Below, one piece after another: positions 1-10,031 of a DNA stretch of 38,770 nt. Location: positions 1 to 38,770 of IMG/VR virus record IMGVR_UViG_3300010155_000022; one strand, 5' to 3'. The notes under the pieces were generated by a model. It was not told where the DNA came from. It did no database searches and saw nothing but the letters and a program-made list of their open reading frames with translations. Source of the stretch: a virus. Position numbers and translations under genes: made by a program. Numbering within the stretch: the stretch's first letter is position 1; every line of letters starts with the position of its first letter.

Positions 1-3000
1 AACTTGTATCTCCTAATATTTCCAAGTCATCTTTCATTACTTCTAAACCTGGATATTTAGAATATGCATCATCAAGTAAATAATTATAATTTCTAGGACC
101 TGAATAATTAATTATACCATTTTCAGCTTTAGGAAGTTCATCTCCATCATGCATTTCTTCTAGTATATATCCTCCTCTTTTATACTGTTCTACTTGTTTA
201 GGAGATAAGTCTAAAACAAATCCACCATCTTTTTTATTATCAAGCATGCTAGTTGCTACAACAGGTGCTGCTACAACAGGTGCAACTTTATTTAATGCTT
301 TAGCTAACTGTTTATATCTTGAAGGATCTGTAAAATCTAAAATTCTACTTGTTGATTGAACATTTCCAAACTCATCTAATTCACTACTGTACGCTGATTT
401 TTGAAAATAACCTTTTGGATTTTGTTGATTTATTTTTTGAGATTGTATTAATATATCTTCAGTAATTGGATCAAACCAATCTTTTATTAAACCTTGATCT
501 AATAAAGTTTGCTTAAATTCTTGAGCATATGATACAGGTTCTCCACTTGTTAGAGTATTTGATTTAATATCATTTGCCAGATAAGGAAAGTTTACATCCT
601 TAGTATTTTTATATTTATCAAAAAGCTGACCCTTTGTAAGACTTTGATTTCTTACAGGATCTAGTTTGCGAAGTTTTTCTACTAGTTTTTCACCTGTTTT
701 TTGTTTTTTTACAAAATAATTATAAGCACGAACTGTTTCATAATCCATTTCATTTCCTGCTATAAGATTTTTTGTAAAAGTAGGTGTTCCAACAGCTTCT
801 ATTAATTCTTTTTCTATAGGCATATCTCTACCTGCAGTACCTATATGCCCTGCTTCATGATGTATTACAGCAGGATTTTTTTTAGTTACATAATTAGGAT
901 TAAAACCTATAGTTGCATCTTTATTTTTAGGACCCAATGTTTTATTTATCTTATCCATATAGTAGTCACTCTCATGATATAAATCGTTAAATTCAGGAGA
1001 TTTCCTATGCCAAGCTGTTACTTCTTCAGTTGCTGCATAGTTTTTATTTTTAAATAAATTTTCAACTTCATCAATTCTAGCCTGAGCAGCAGCCTCAGAC
1101 ATTTCATCTATTTCTTTTACAGTTAGCTTGCCATCTTCATTAAGGGTTTTATTTATATAGGCTTTTTGTTCTTCTTTTAAAAGTTTACGACCTTTCTCAC
1201 TCTTCATTCTATCCAACTTAATTTTTATTTGCTCATCTACAATTTTAAACTTCTCTGGAGGTAATGCTAAATCTGTTTCTTGATTCATTATTCTACCATC
1301 AGCATCCATTTTAGATTTAGCTGGCTTTCTTTGCAATACTTGTATTTCTCCTGACTCAACTTGTTGTACTAATTTACTATTTGGATTATTTTTTAATCTT
1401 GCATTATAAACTTCAGGTGTTATATATTTTTGACCTTGTAAGTCAACCATATTACTCTTCATATTTTTATAATGTTGAACCTTCTTAAAATCTTTAACCA
1501 ATCCCAGATCCTCAGTAGTTTTAACTAAAGCTTTATTAATGTCAGCAATTGGATTAAATTTATCTACAGAAGCTACTTTTAGTTTTCTAGGAATCTTCTT
1601 AAGCTTTCCTGCAGCACCTATTATATCTTTAGCATATTTACTTCCAGTTTTTAGACCTTTTATTCCTCCTCCAATCCAAGGTAATGATCCAACTACATCA
1701 CCTGTTACTCCTAAACTATGTAGATCTACAAGATTTTCTCCTTCAAATTTACCATCACCTAACTTATAATCATAGGTTTCTTTAGCTAAGTTAAATGGTA
1801 AAGTCTGAATATCTTTAATTGTAGTACCTACATCTTTTGCTAATTGTAAAGGATCATCTTTTAGTCTATCATAAGTTCTACTTATACTTGGAATACCTGT
1901 AAGTTCATTAGCTATATTAGCATATTCACCTAAATAATTATAACCAGGATCATGTACATCTTTATAATATTCATCAGGACTACTAGCTCCAGCTAGTTTC
2001 CATTGAGGAATTGGATTGCCTTGTATATCTTGTCCACTTTCCATTTCCAATTGCTCTTGTTCCTTTCTATACTGAGTATCTTCAATAGCTTTTTCTTTTA
2101 TCTTTTTATTTTCATACTCTTCATCCTCTTTCTCTGTTCTACCAACATTAGCAAGATAGGTTTCTCTAACTCTTTTTTCAGCTTTTTTTCTTTCTTCTGG
2201 ATTTCCTCTTTCTGCCACATATTTATCATACTGATCTCCAGAAGGATCAAAGAAATAGTCAGCAATTTCTGGAATTTTTCTCATACCTGAAAGAGTACCC
2301 ATTTTAGGTATACCTAATTTCTTATTACCATATACTAAATCAAGAGGCATAGCTCCTTCTATATCTAAATAGTCATCAACCCTTTTTATATATTTAGTTC
2401 TATCTTTATGAGGATGCTTATGAGGTTCCCCACCTTCATGCATTTCTTCTAAAATATAACCACCTCTTACATATTCATCAACTTGAGTTTGATTTAAATC
2501 CATTTCAATTGATCCACCATTTTCTTTTAAACTTGATATAATCTTTTGAGTTGTTTCTATAGGATGAACCATAGCATTCCCCGCTGAAAAAGCACCCTCT
2601 ACCATGTCATCCCAAAAAGGAGCAACTGCTAAATCAGTAGCTGCAGTAATTCCAAGACCTGGTAGGGTACCCGGAGAAAACATTAAACCTTGCCAAAACC
2701 AATCTGCATTACCAGCACTTTGTGGTCCATATCTCTCATGCTGAGATATAAATTGAGGAAATCTTTGTCTTTGTTCTTTTTTCCATTGCTCTAAAGAGAC
2801 ACATTTTTGTTGTGTCTCACTCCAATTTAATCCTTTTTCTTTACATGCATTATAATTTCTACTTTGTACTTTTCCTGCATTATATTGATAACCCCCTCTA
2901 CCTTCATTTGCAGTAACATCAAAATATGTATCACTTATATCTTCATTCCAAGCTATTCTATCTATACTATTACCCATTGATTTACCATCTAATAAAATAT

Positions 3001-4600
3001 TAGAATCCTCATCAAATTCATAACCGGCCTCTCCAAAACTCTTTTTTAATTCATCTTTTCTTTTAGTAGTAGGATTAGCCTTATTCCAATTTAAAAATCT
3101 AAGTTCAGATTCAAGCTCTTCTTTTTTCTTTTTATAATCAGCATTAATATCTTCAATTTCTTTAGCATTATCTCCTATTGTAGTATTACCTGTCATACTT
3201 AACATTGATAGATATTTCTTTTTTGCTGCTTCTTTTTTTTCTTCTTTAGTATTACCCTTAGATATTTCAGTTATAGATAAAGTATTAATTTTTTTTAAGT
3301 GTGTATTACGTAAATTAATTAATTCTTGTTCTATTGTAGCTATCTTAGAATTTATTCCTAAAATGTTAGATTCTTCATTATTTATAACATTAACATTATC
3401 ATTAACACTAACATTATTTAGAGGTTCTGTATCTAATTGTTTATTTGATTCTTTTAATTTATCTTTTATTTCATCCTTAGAAACACCTTCTGCTTTTATC
3501 CAATTTTCAGTTCCCTTTTTTCTAGTAAAATAATCATCATCCTCTTTTAAATATTCCCAAGAATCACCATAAGGACTTACTATATTACCTTTAGGATATA
3601 GAATCTCACCAAATAATGCCATTTGTCCTTCATCAGAAAGTCTAAAATTATCATTAGAACTTCTATATACTGAATTTTGTGTTTCTTCTAGATCATCTTC
3701 TAAAGTATCTTCATCAATTTCAACTAATTCTTCAGTAGTTTCTTCTATATCTTCTTCACCATCTTCAGTATTTTCTTCTATATCTTCTGTTTCTATAAAC
3801 TTTTCAGCTACGATTGGGTTTTTATCAAGAGGTGTACCTGTCTTTCCTTTAACAGATTCACGTCCTAAAAGTTTATCTTTTGATTTTCCTTCTCCCGGAT
3901 CAGTTAAATTATAATTTTTTAAATAAGGTTGTGCTTTTCTTAACCTTTTAGCAAATTTTTCTTTAGAAGGATAATTACCAAATCCTGCATTAGCACTTGT
4001 TAATAAGAAACTTGCATCTTCTAGATTATCTATATTATTATAATCTAAGTAATCTTCAAATCTTTTTTTGTAACTAGAATTATTTTTTACAAGTCTAGGT
4101 AAGGTTTTATTTATTCTATTATAAATAAATAAAACTGCAGCATGAGCTTGTAACTCAGGATCTTCATCTAATAGTTCAGGATTATTTATTAAATCTACAC
4201 CTAGTTGTTTACCTAATTTTTTATAAGAACCTTTTCCTGTTAACTGATTTAAACCTCTTCCTCTATATGTCCATCCATCATTTGTATTCTTACCTCCATT
4301 ACCTAATCTATCTCCATAAATAAAATTAGCTAAGTCTTCTGGTTTATGTTCTAAGTTTGTAGCTAGTTCATTATAATTATATTTTCCTTGACCTTTTTTA
4401 ACAACCTTTCCTGTTTTTGAAAATTTACCCCATACTTCAGGTAACCTTTCTTTACTATAATTCATATTTTCAGGATGTCCATCAAACCCTCCTTCTGATA
4501 GTATTATACCTAATATAGCAGTTTTCATATAAGGATTTGTAATCCCATATTTATCCATATAAGTATCAAGTAGGCTCATTGCTTTTTTTTCAGTGATCAT
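1..4600 (-). CDS. Giant virion cargo/ejection protein with GH19 lysozyme domain and HEAGH motif (partial)
   Basis: The frame is open from the ATG at 4600 to the left edge, at least 1533 codons, with the stop outside the window. Residues about 20-250 look like a GH19 chitinase/lysozyme domain: LSEGGF then PENMNYS (candidate catalytic E36 and E44), YGDRLGNGG, and YRGRGLNQLTG at 112-122, as in phage GH19 endolysins. Residues about 260-300 are very acidic. Hydrophobic Gly-rich stretches occur near residue 650 and near residue 980. HEAGH at residues 1248-1252 (bases 845-859) fits the HExxH zinc metallopeptidase motif. A module of about 30 residues ending GGYILEEMH occurs twice (bases 2424-2519 and 143-232). 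The ATG overlaps the stop of the muzzle gene (ATGA). Known: crAss-like phages place giant internal cargo proteins here. Inferred: it is packaged in the virion and degrades peptidoglycan during entry. Protease activity is unproven. Confidence 0.85.
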   Translation of the reverse strand, partial: MITEKKAMSLLDTYMDKYGITNPYMKTAILGIILSEGGFDGHPENMNYSKERLPEVWGKFSKTGKVVKKGQGKYNYNELATNLEHKPEDLANFIYGDRLGNGGKNTNDGWTYRGRGLNQLTGKGSYKKLGKQLGVDLINNPELLDEDPELQAHAAVLFIYNRINKTLPRLVKNNSSYKKRFEDYLDYNNIDNLEDASFLLTSANAGFGNYPSKEKFAKRLRKAQPYLKNYNLTDPGEGKSKDKLLGRESVKGKTGTPLDKNPIVAEKFIETEDIEENTEDGEEDIEETTEELVEIDEDTLEDDLEETQNSVYRSSNDNFRLSDEGQMALFGEILYPKGNIVSPYGDSWEYLKEDDDYFTRKKGTENWIKAEGVSKDEIKDKLKESNKQLDTEPLNNVSVNDNVNVINNEESNILGINSKIATIEQELINLRNTHLKKINTLSITEISKGNTKEEKKEAAKKKYLSMLSMTGNTTIGDNAKEIEDINADYKKKKEELESELRFLNWNKANPTTKRKDELKKSFGEAGYEFDEDSNILLDGKSMGNSIDRIAWNEDISDTYFDVTANEGRGGYQYNAGKVQSRNYNACKEKGLNWSETQQKCVSLEQWKKEQRQRFPQFISQHERYGPQSAGNADWFWQGLMFSPGTLPGLGITAATDLAVAPFWDDMVEGAFSAGNAMVHPIETTQKIISSLKENGGSIEMDLNQTQVDEYVRGGYILEEMHEGGEPHKHPHKDRTKYIKRVDDYLDIEGAMPLDLVYGNKKLGIPKMGTLSGMRKIPEIADYFFDPSGDQYDKYVAERGNPEERKKAEKRVRETYLANVGRTEKEDEEYENKKIKEKAIEDTQYRKEQEQLEMESGQDIQGNPIPQWKLAGASSPDEYYKDVHDPGYNYLGEYANIANELTGIPSISRTYDRLKDDPLQLAKDVGTTIKDIQTLPFNLAKETYDYKLGDGKFEGENLVDLHSLGVTGDVVGSLPWIGGGIKGLKTGSKYAKDIIGAAGKLKKIPRKLKVASVDKFNPIADINKALVKTTEDLGLVKDFKKVQHYKNMKSNMVDLQGQKYITPEVYNARLKNNPNSKLVQQVESGEIQVLQRKPAKSKMDADGRIMNQETDLALPPEKFKIVDEQIKIKLDRMKSEKGRKLLKEEQKAYINKTLNEDGKLTVKEIDEMSEAAAQARIDEVENLFKNKNYAATEEVTAWHRKSPEFNDLYHESDYYMDKINKTLGPKNKDATIGFNPNYVTKKNPAVIHHEAGHIGTAGRDMPIEKELIEAVGTPTFTKNLIAGNEMDYETVRAYNYFVKKQKTGEKLVEKLRKLDPVRNQSLTKGQLFDKYKNTKDVNFPYLANDIKSNTLTSGEPVSYAQEFKQTLLDQGLIKDWFDPITEDILIQSQKINQQNPKGYFQKSAYSSELDEFGNVQSTSRILDFTDPSRYKQLAKALNKVAPVVAAPVVATSMLDNKKDGGFVLDLSPKQVEQYKRGGYILEEMHDGDELPKAENGIINYSGPRNYNYLLDDAYSKYPGLEVMKDDLEILGDTS

Positions 4601-7600
4601 CTTTGAGAAAATTGATTTTTAGTATTAAGTATTTTAAATACCATATTAGTATTTTGAGAATTCTTCTTAATTAATTTTACAAAATTAGTATAGTGTCTGA
4701 ATTTTTTTCTTTGTAATTCTGGTTTATTATAATCTAAACTAGACTGATTTAAATCTTGCACATATCCATTAGCTTTTGTACTCCAAATTTGATTTTCAGG
4801 ATAATTACCAAGTAATCTAGTTGTATTTGGAATAAGTTGTCCATTTGGAGGATAACCTGCTCCATCAGGAAATTCTCCTCTATCTTTAGTTATATCCCAA
4901 AATTGATTAAATCTATATTTATGTTCTACTTTAGATACTAAAATATCTATAGAATTTGTATTTATTTTAGGATATTCTTGAGCTAATACAACATTATTTT
5001 TTGGAAAAATATTTAAATTTAAATACCCTGAAATTTGCCCAGAATTATAAATTATAGCTTGATCAAAATTATAATCTAAAACATGAAATTGATCTACACA
5101 AAAAATAGTATCTCTTCTATAGCACTCTAAAAAATATTCTATACTTCTAACTGTTGTTACAGTTTGACCAGTTGGAAAAGGAACACCTATTTCAAAAGGA
5201 TATTGAGCATTGTAAAAATTACAATAATTATTACATCCAGCATTATGTTTCCATATACCACCTAATTTAGTAGTATAATGTTTATTTCTACCAGATAAAT
5301 ATAAATTAGGATGCCAGTCATGAAATGATACCCATTGCTTTGTTTTAGGATCAAAACTAACAGTCCATGAAGCATCTTCAAAAATTCTATCATCTCCAAG
5401 TTTTACAGTAATTTTATTTCTACCAGTTGGATCACTATCCAATACTACTGAAAAATTATCCTCTTCTAAATATGTAACTTTATCTTTAAATTCTGGTTTT
5501 AGCATATAATCTTTTTTAGAAAAATATATAATACTATTACCATTATCATAACCTGCTGAACATCCTATACCTGCAACAGGATTATCTATATAAGTAAAGT
5601 TAGGAAAATCTTCTATAAGTTTATATGGTAAAAATTCTTCAAACCACCATTTCATATTAATAGAAGAAAGTTCTTGAAGTGAGTCTCCAAAACTAAATAT
5701 CTTACCTTGTTGTTGACTAATGAAATATAATCCTGCGGGTGATGAAACTACTCCTAACCTATCTTGTGAAGACCCATATTCATATTTAGCATCAGCAGCT
5801 GTTACATTTCTAGGAGTAGCTGAAAATAATAAACCATCTCCTATTGTTGCAGCTACACCTAAATAATCTTCTCTTTGATCTACACCAGCATACATTAAAG
5901 GACTTGCATTTTCAAAGGTTATAAACATTCCTGTTTTTCCATAGCTTTTTATAGAATTTACATTATTTTTAAATACAACTTTATTTAATGGTAAAAATGT
6001 TCTCCAAGATTCAACAATACTTTCTTGAGTTTCAGGTAATGAATAATTAATTACATTAGGAGATGATGTATAACATAATCGTGCTACAGTTGGATCATAA
6101 TCTCTAGACTGTAAAGCTCCAAAATTATAAAGTTGATTTATAAAAAATTGAGAAATACTTAAAGAATAATCATAATTATAATAATTACCTGCTTTAAGTA
6201 TTTCAGGATTAGTACTAAATAATGATGGAAGATCTGTATATCTAAACTTATCATAATGATATTGTCTTTCAAAATCACCCCTTACTCTAAAATCTACTAT
6301 AACATCACTTTCTACAAAGAAATCTCTAATACCACATGCAGCTAAATAAAAATAAGAATTTTTAGGAGTTATTACTCCTGGATAATCTGTAGTATTATTA
6401 ATAGACCTATCATAATTCTTATTATCTAAACTATAATAAGCACTTGGTAATAAACCAGTTCCTTGATTAAGTCCTACAAGTGAAGTAATTAAATTGTTAA
6501 TGTTAATTTCACTTATATCCCAAGGTTCACTATTCGCCCAAAATTTTGGAAATGGTACTGAAGGATATAAAAAATAGTTCCACTGTTCACCTCTAGGTTC
6601 TTTATATAACCAATGTGTAAAGAAAGGCATTATATTCTTTTCTGTAAATCTATTTATATAAGTATCTCCTCCAAAAAATACAGAAGTTTCTTGAATTTTC
6701 TTTTGAGTTACAATAGGACAACCTAGAGAATTACCAGTACTTTGTCCTAATGTAGCTAAGTCAATTTTTTGTTCACAGGGACTAGCAACAATTTGTGCTA
6801 CAGTATTTAACTGACCATATTGATTTCTTATACTAAATTTTAAACCACCATAATGACTAGCTATAGGATTAGTAAAAGGTTTTTTTTTGCCTTCAGGTGT
6901 ATGATCCACATCAAAAGTTGATATAGTTGATGCTGTATCTAAAGTCATTAAAGATTGATCATAAGTATCTCCAATTGCATTAGTAATAAAATCAGGTCCT
7001 GTTTGTATACCATTAGGAGTCTCAACTCTTATAACAGCTTTGTGAGGTCTATTAAGATTATTTATTCTATAACTTACCGGAGTTCCTAAAGTATTCTGAT
7101 ACTCAGGAAAATCTTGAATATCACTAAACATATAAATACCATCCTCAATTGAAAATCTATTTATAGGTACAGAAGATGGTTTAAAATTTGTATATTCACC
7201 ATAACCTATTAACTCTAATGCATATTGTCTAAATGATGCTATTGATTTTAATAAATCTACAGTAATATCAACACCTTCTAAAAAATTAAATAATATTTCA
7301 CCAAAACTGGTACTAAGTCCTTGTATTAATTGAGGAAGTACATCTTTACTTGTATAGTTTCTGCTTAAAGTAGGAAGAGTTAAATAGTGACCTTTATCAT
7401 AAACTTTTTTATTTATTTCACTCATATTTTCATCAAAAGATGGCCCACTTAAACCAGGAAGTATACCAGAAAGTATATTTTGAAAAGCCTTCCAGTCTTT
7501 TATATCATCATCTACAGTATTTGGATCTATATTAGCATTATCTAAATCAGTTTTATCATCTTCATTACCTAATAAATTAGAATCTGTTTCTATACTTGTA

Positions 7601-10029
7601 TCTATATTAGCAGCTGGAACATTGTTTAGTGTTGTACCTCCTACACCAACACCACCTACATCAGCAATTTCCCATTGATAAGCAGGTTTGTTATTCTTAT
7701 CTCCACCTGTTATATCTGGAATATATTGCGGTTCCCATTTACCTGCAGGATAATTAACTTTTATATCTCCTGCCTGTTTAAATATTGTATGTACAATACC
7801 TCCAATAGCTCCAACTAATACTATCATATCTGAAAGTAATTGAAATTCTGGATGATTAGGTGCTTCTATAAACTGTTGTTTTGCATTTCCTTCTAAATGA
7901 CCATATACTTTTAATTCAGACATTTGTAAATAAGGTGTTCTAAATGAAGTATCAGGAGAATGAAAGCTTAACATACTTCTAGGAATATCCTGATTTTGAA
8001 ATGGAGGTATAGGATCATTTTCAAAAACAGGTTGTATACCAGCTCTACTTAATATATAAGGATCATTAAAATCATTATTATAATCTCCAGCACCAGAAGT
8101 ATTTTGATTTGGTCTAATTGTATTAAATGGATAGTTTCCATAAAGCCCCACTTTAGTACTATTTGAAGGTTCACCTTGTAATGTATAGTCTCTAAAATTA
8201 TTTAACATACCTTTAGCTACTATAGATTTATTACCAGCTCTAGAACCTCTAAGAATTTCATAACCTACAATTCCTTCTATATCATTTCCATCATTATCTT
8301 TTGGTAAAACAATATCTTTAAATCTTACACCCATTAATCTTATATGAAAACTACCATTGGAATGTTTATCAAAATGATAAACACTGGGATGTAATCCATT
8401 TTCAGGAAATCTATGATGTCTTATATTTTTACCACATAAATCATTTGTAAGATCAGTTCCTACTCTAGTCCAACAATGCTCACTTGAATTCCAAATATTA
8501 GGTCTATCTGATGGATATTTTTCTGTAGATTGCCAATAACCCATATCACCATAAGCAATTATTTTACCACCATCACCATTATCTAATGCAGGAGATTGAG
8601 GAATTACGGTTGCAGTATTTATTGTTTCAAAAAGTTGATTTTCTCCAGGAAAAGAATTTGAATTATTAAAAGTTTGTCCAGCTTCTAATATCCCATTATA
8701 TGCAATAGGTGGTCTTCCTGGAATATGATATGATGCTGATTTATCTCCAGTATCATAAACCCATCTTATAAAAAAGGCATAAACCTCATCTCTAAGATAT
8801 CCTGCATTCTTACCTCCATTTACATAATATCTTTCTGAATATTCTATAGATACCCATTCAGATCTAATTAAATTTGCTAAAGGTTGATAATTAAAATCAA
8901 ATCTACTTTTAGGTCCAACTTTAAGTAAATACCTATTAGCCTCTACTAATTGTTCTGATGTTTCTATTGCTGGATTAGATTTAAAAATAGTAGTAGGACT
9001 TGTATTTTCTAAAGTATCTGGTATTTGATCTATAATTATTTTTTTAGTATCTATACTATAGTATCCTAAAACTTTATAATTAGCAACGCTTTTATTTATA
9101 TAAACAATGCATAATTGATACTGATCAAAATGATCTGAATCTAAATCTTTTATAGTAATTTCTAATGATCCTTTACCATCTACTTCATTAAATACAGGTT
9201 GTATGTAAGATAAAGAAAAATAATTAGTTACACTTTGATTATTAATTGTATAAGTTAATCCTACAGTATAGGATCCATTTAATATCAAACCTTGTTGAGG
9301 TCCAATATTTATATCAATACAAGGTGTCTTAACTAAACTAGCCAATCTAGTTTCTTCACAGTCTAAAGAGTTTAGATTAGTGCATATAATACAATCATTA
9401 ACTGTATCACATTCTTCATTCCATTTTACACCAGGCCAAAGAAAATCAATAGTTGTATTATTAGAATAATAATTAATTGTTGAAGTTCCATCTAAACCAC
9501 CTAACCAAGAATAATCTTCTGTAGGCCATAATTTAGGATCTCCTATATTAAGATATCTATCTGGATTAATTCCATCTGCCCAATATATTTGCCAAGAACA
9601 ATCCCCCTTTTCTCTAGAGGCTCCACTAATTAAATGAAATTTACTAAACTTTAAACATTTATCTCTTACTATAGGTCTGTATCTACAAAAATCTTCTTCA
9701 AATAATCCTATTTCAGATGTAAGAACAGTATTAGTATTAGAGGCATCATATATAACTGAAAATACTACCCACTTACTTTCAAATAATGGAACAGCTCCTA
9801 CTATAACAATTTTATGCTTTACTATAAGATCTGCACCAATTTTACCACATAATCTATTAGATTCTTCATTTGATAAAGTTCCTATCTCACCTTCTCTAGT
9901 ATTATTTACAGCATTTCTAGCATAATTCCACATCCCATCTTGGATAAAAGAAGGATCCATATCACGACTTAAGCCTTTAACAAAAGTTCTTGATTGATTT
10001 AAATTACTATTGGATTGTTGTTTTGCCAT
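4597..10029 (-). CDS. Muzzle / tail stabilisation protein, crAss-like
   Basis: 1810 residues. The N-terminus (about 15-65: FVKGLSRDMDPSFIQDGMW, then NAVNNTREGEIGTLSNE) is the signature I associate with the crAss-like stabilisation protein, shown in the phiCrAss001 virion to form the muzzle at the tail end (recalled as gp44). The rest is rich in Asn, Tyr and Gly and looks beta-rich, with no membrane segment or enzyme motif seen. Position agrees: it follows two ring-type proteins and precedes the giant cargo gene by an ATGA overlap, the order recalled for phiCrAss001 gp43-gp44-gp45. The start lies 2 bases after the previous stop, so translation is probably coupled. It is long, and the C-terminal half could hold receptor- or fibre-contacting domains that I cannot name. 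Confidence 0.8.
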   Translation of the reverse strand: MAKQQSNSNLNQSRTFVKGLSRDMDPSFIQDGMWNYARNAVNNTREGEIGTLSNEESNRLCGKIGADLIVKHKIVIVGAVPLFESKWVVFSVIYDASNTNTVLTSEIGLFEEDFCRYRPIVRDKCLKFSKFHLISGASREKGDCSWQIYWADGINPDRYLNIGDPKLWPTEDYSWLGGLDGTSTINYYSNNTTIDFLWPGVKWNEECDTVNDCIICTNLNSLDCEETRLASLVKTPCIDINIGPQQGLILNGSYTVGLTYTINNQSVTNYFSLSYIQPVFNEVDGKGSLEITIKDLDSDHFDQYQLCIVYINKSVANYKVLGYYSIDTKKIIIDQIPDTLENTSPTTIFKSNPAIETSEQLVEANRYLLKVGPKSRFDFNYQPLANLIRSEWVSIEYSERYYVNGGKNAGYLRDEVYAFFIRWVYDTGDKSASYHIPGRPPIAYNGILEAGQTFNNSNSFPGENQLFETINTATVIPQSPALDNGDGGKIIAYGDMGYWQSTEKYPSDRPNIWNSSEHCWTRVGTDLTNDLCGKNIRHHRFPENGLHPSVYHFDKHSNGSFHIRLMGVRFKDIVLPKDNDGNDIEGIVGYEILRGSRAGNKSIVAKGMLNNFRDYTLQGEPSNSTKVGLYGNYPFNTIRPNQNTSGAGDYNNDFNDPYILSRAGIQPVFENDPIPPFQNQDIPRSMLSFHSPDTSFRTPYLQMSELKVYGHLEGNAKQQFIEAPNHPEFQLLSDMIVLVGAIGGIVHTIFKQAGDIKVNYPAGKWEPQYIPDITGGDKNNKPAYQWEIADVGGVGVGGTTLNNVPAANIDTSIETDSNLLGNEDDKTDLDNANIDPNTVDDDIKDWKAFQNILSGILPGLSGPSFDENMSEINKKVYDKGHYLTLPTLSRNYTSKDVLPQLIQGLSTSFGEILFNFLEGVDITVDLLKSIASFRQYALELIGYGEYTNFKPSSVPINRFSIEDGIYMFSDIQDFPEYQNTLGTPVSYRINNLNRPHKAVIRVETPNGIQTGPDFITNAIGDTYDQSLMTLDTASTISTFDVDHTPEGKKKPFTNPIASHYGGLKFSIRNQYGQLNTVAQIVASPCEQKIDLATLGQSTGNSLGCPIVTQKKIQETSVFFGGDTYINRFTEKNIMPFFTHWLYKEPRGEQWNYFLYPSVPFPKFWANSEPWDISEININNLITSLVGLNQGTGLLPSAYYSLDNKNYDRSINNTTDYPGVITPKNSYFYLAACGIRDFFVESDVIVDFRVRGDFERQYHYDKFRYTDLPSLFSTNPEILKAGNYYNYDYSLSISQFFINQLYNFGALQSRDYDPTVARLCYTSSPNVINYSLPETQESIVESWRTFLPLNKVVFKNNVNSIKSYGKTGMFITFENASPLMYAGVDQREDYLGVAATIGDGLLFSATPRNVTAADAKYEYGSSQDRLGVVSSPAGLYFISQQQGKIFSFGDSLQELSSINMKWWFEEFLPYKLIEDFPNFTYIDNPVAGIGCSAGYDNGNSIIYFSKKDYMLKPEFKDKVTYLEEDNFSVVLDSDPTGRNKITVKLGDDRIFEDASWTVSFDPKTKQWVSFHDWHPNLYLSGRNKHYTTKLGGIWKHNAGCNNYCNFYNAQYPFEIGVPFPTGQTVTTVRSIEYFLECYRRDTIFCVDQFHVLDYNFDQAIIYNSGQISGYLNLNIFPKNNVVLAQEYPKINTNSIDILVSKVEHKYRFNQFWDITKDRGEFPDGAGYPPNGQLIPNTTRLLGNYPENQIWSTKANGYVQDLNQSSLDYNKPELQRKKFRHYTNFVKLIKKNSQNTNMVFKILNTKNQFSQR

Positions 10030-10031
10030 AA

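Noticed and set aside
1539-2290. Plus-strand ORFs (about 76 and 95 codons)
   Set aside because: They lie opposite the continuous giant minus-strand frame, with low-complexity hydrophobic sequence and no motif.
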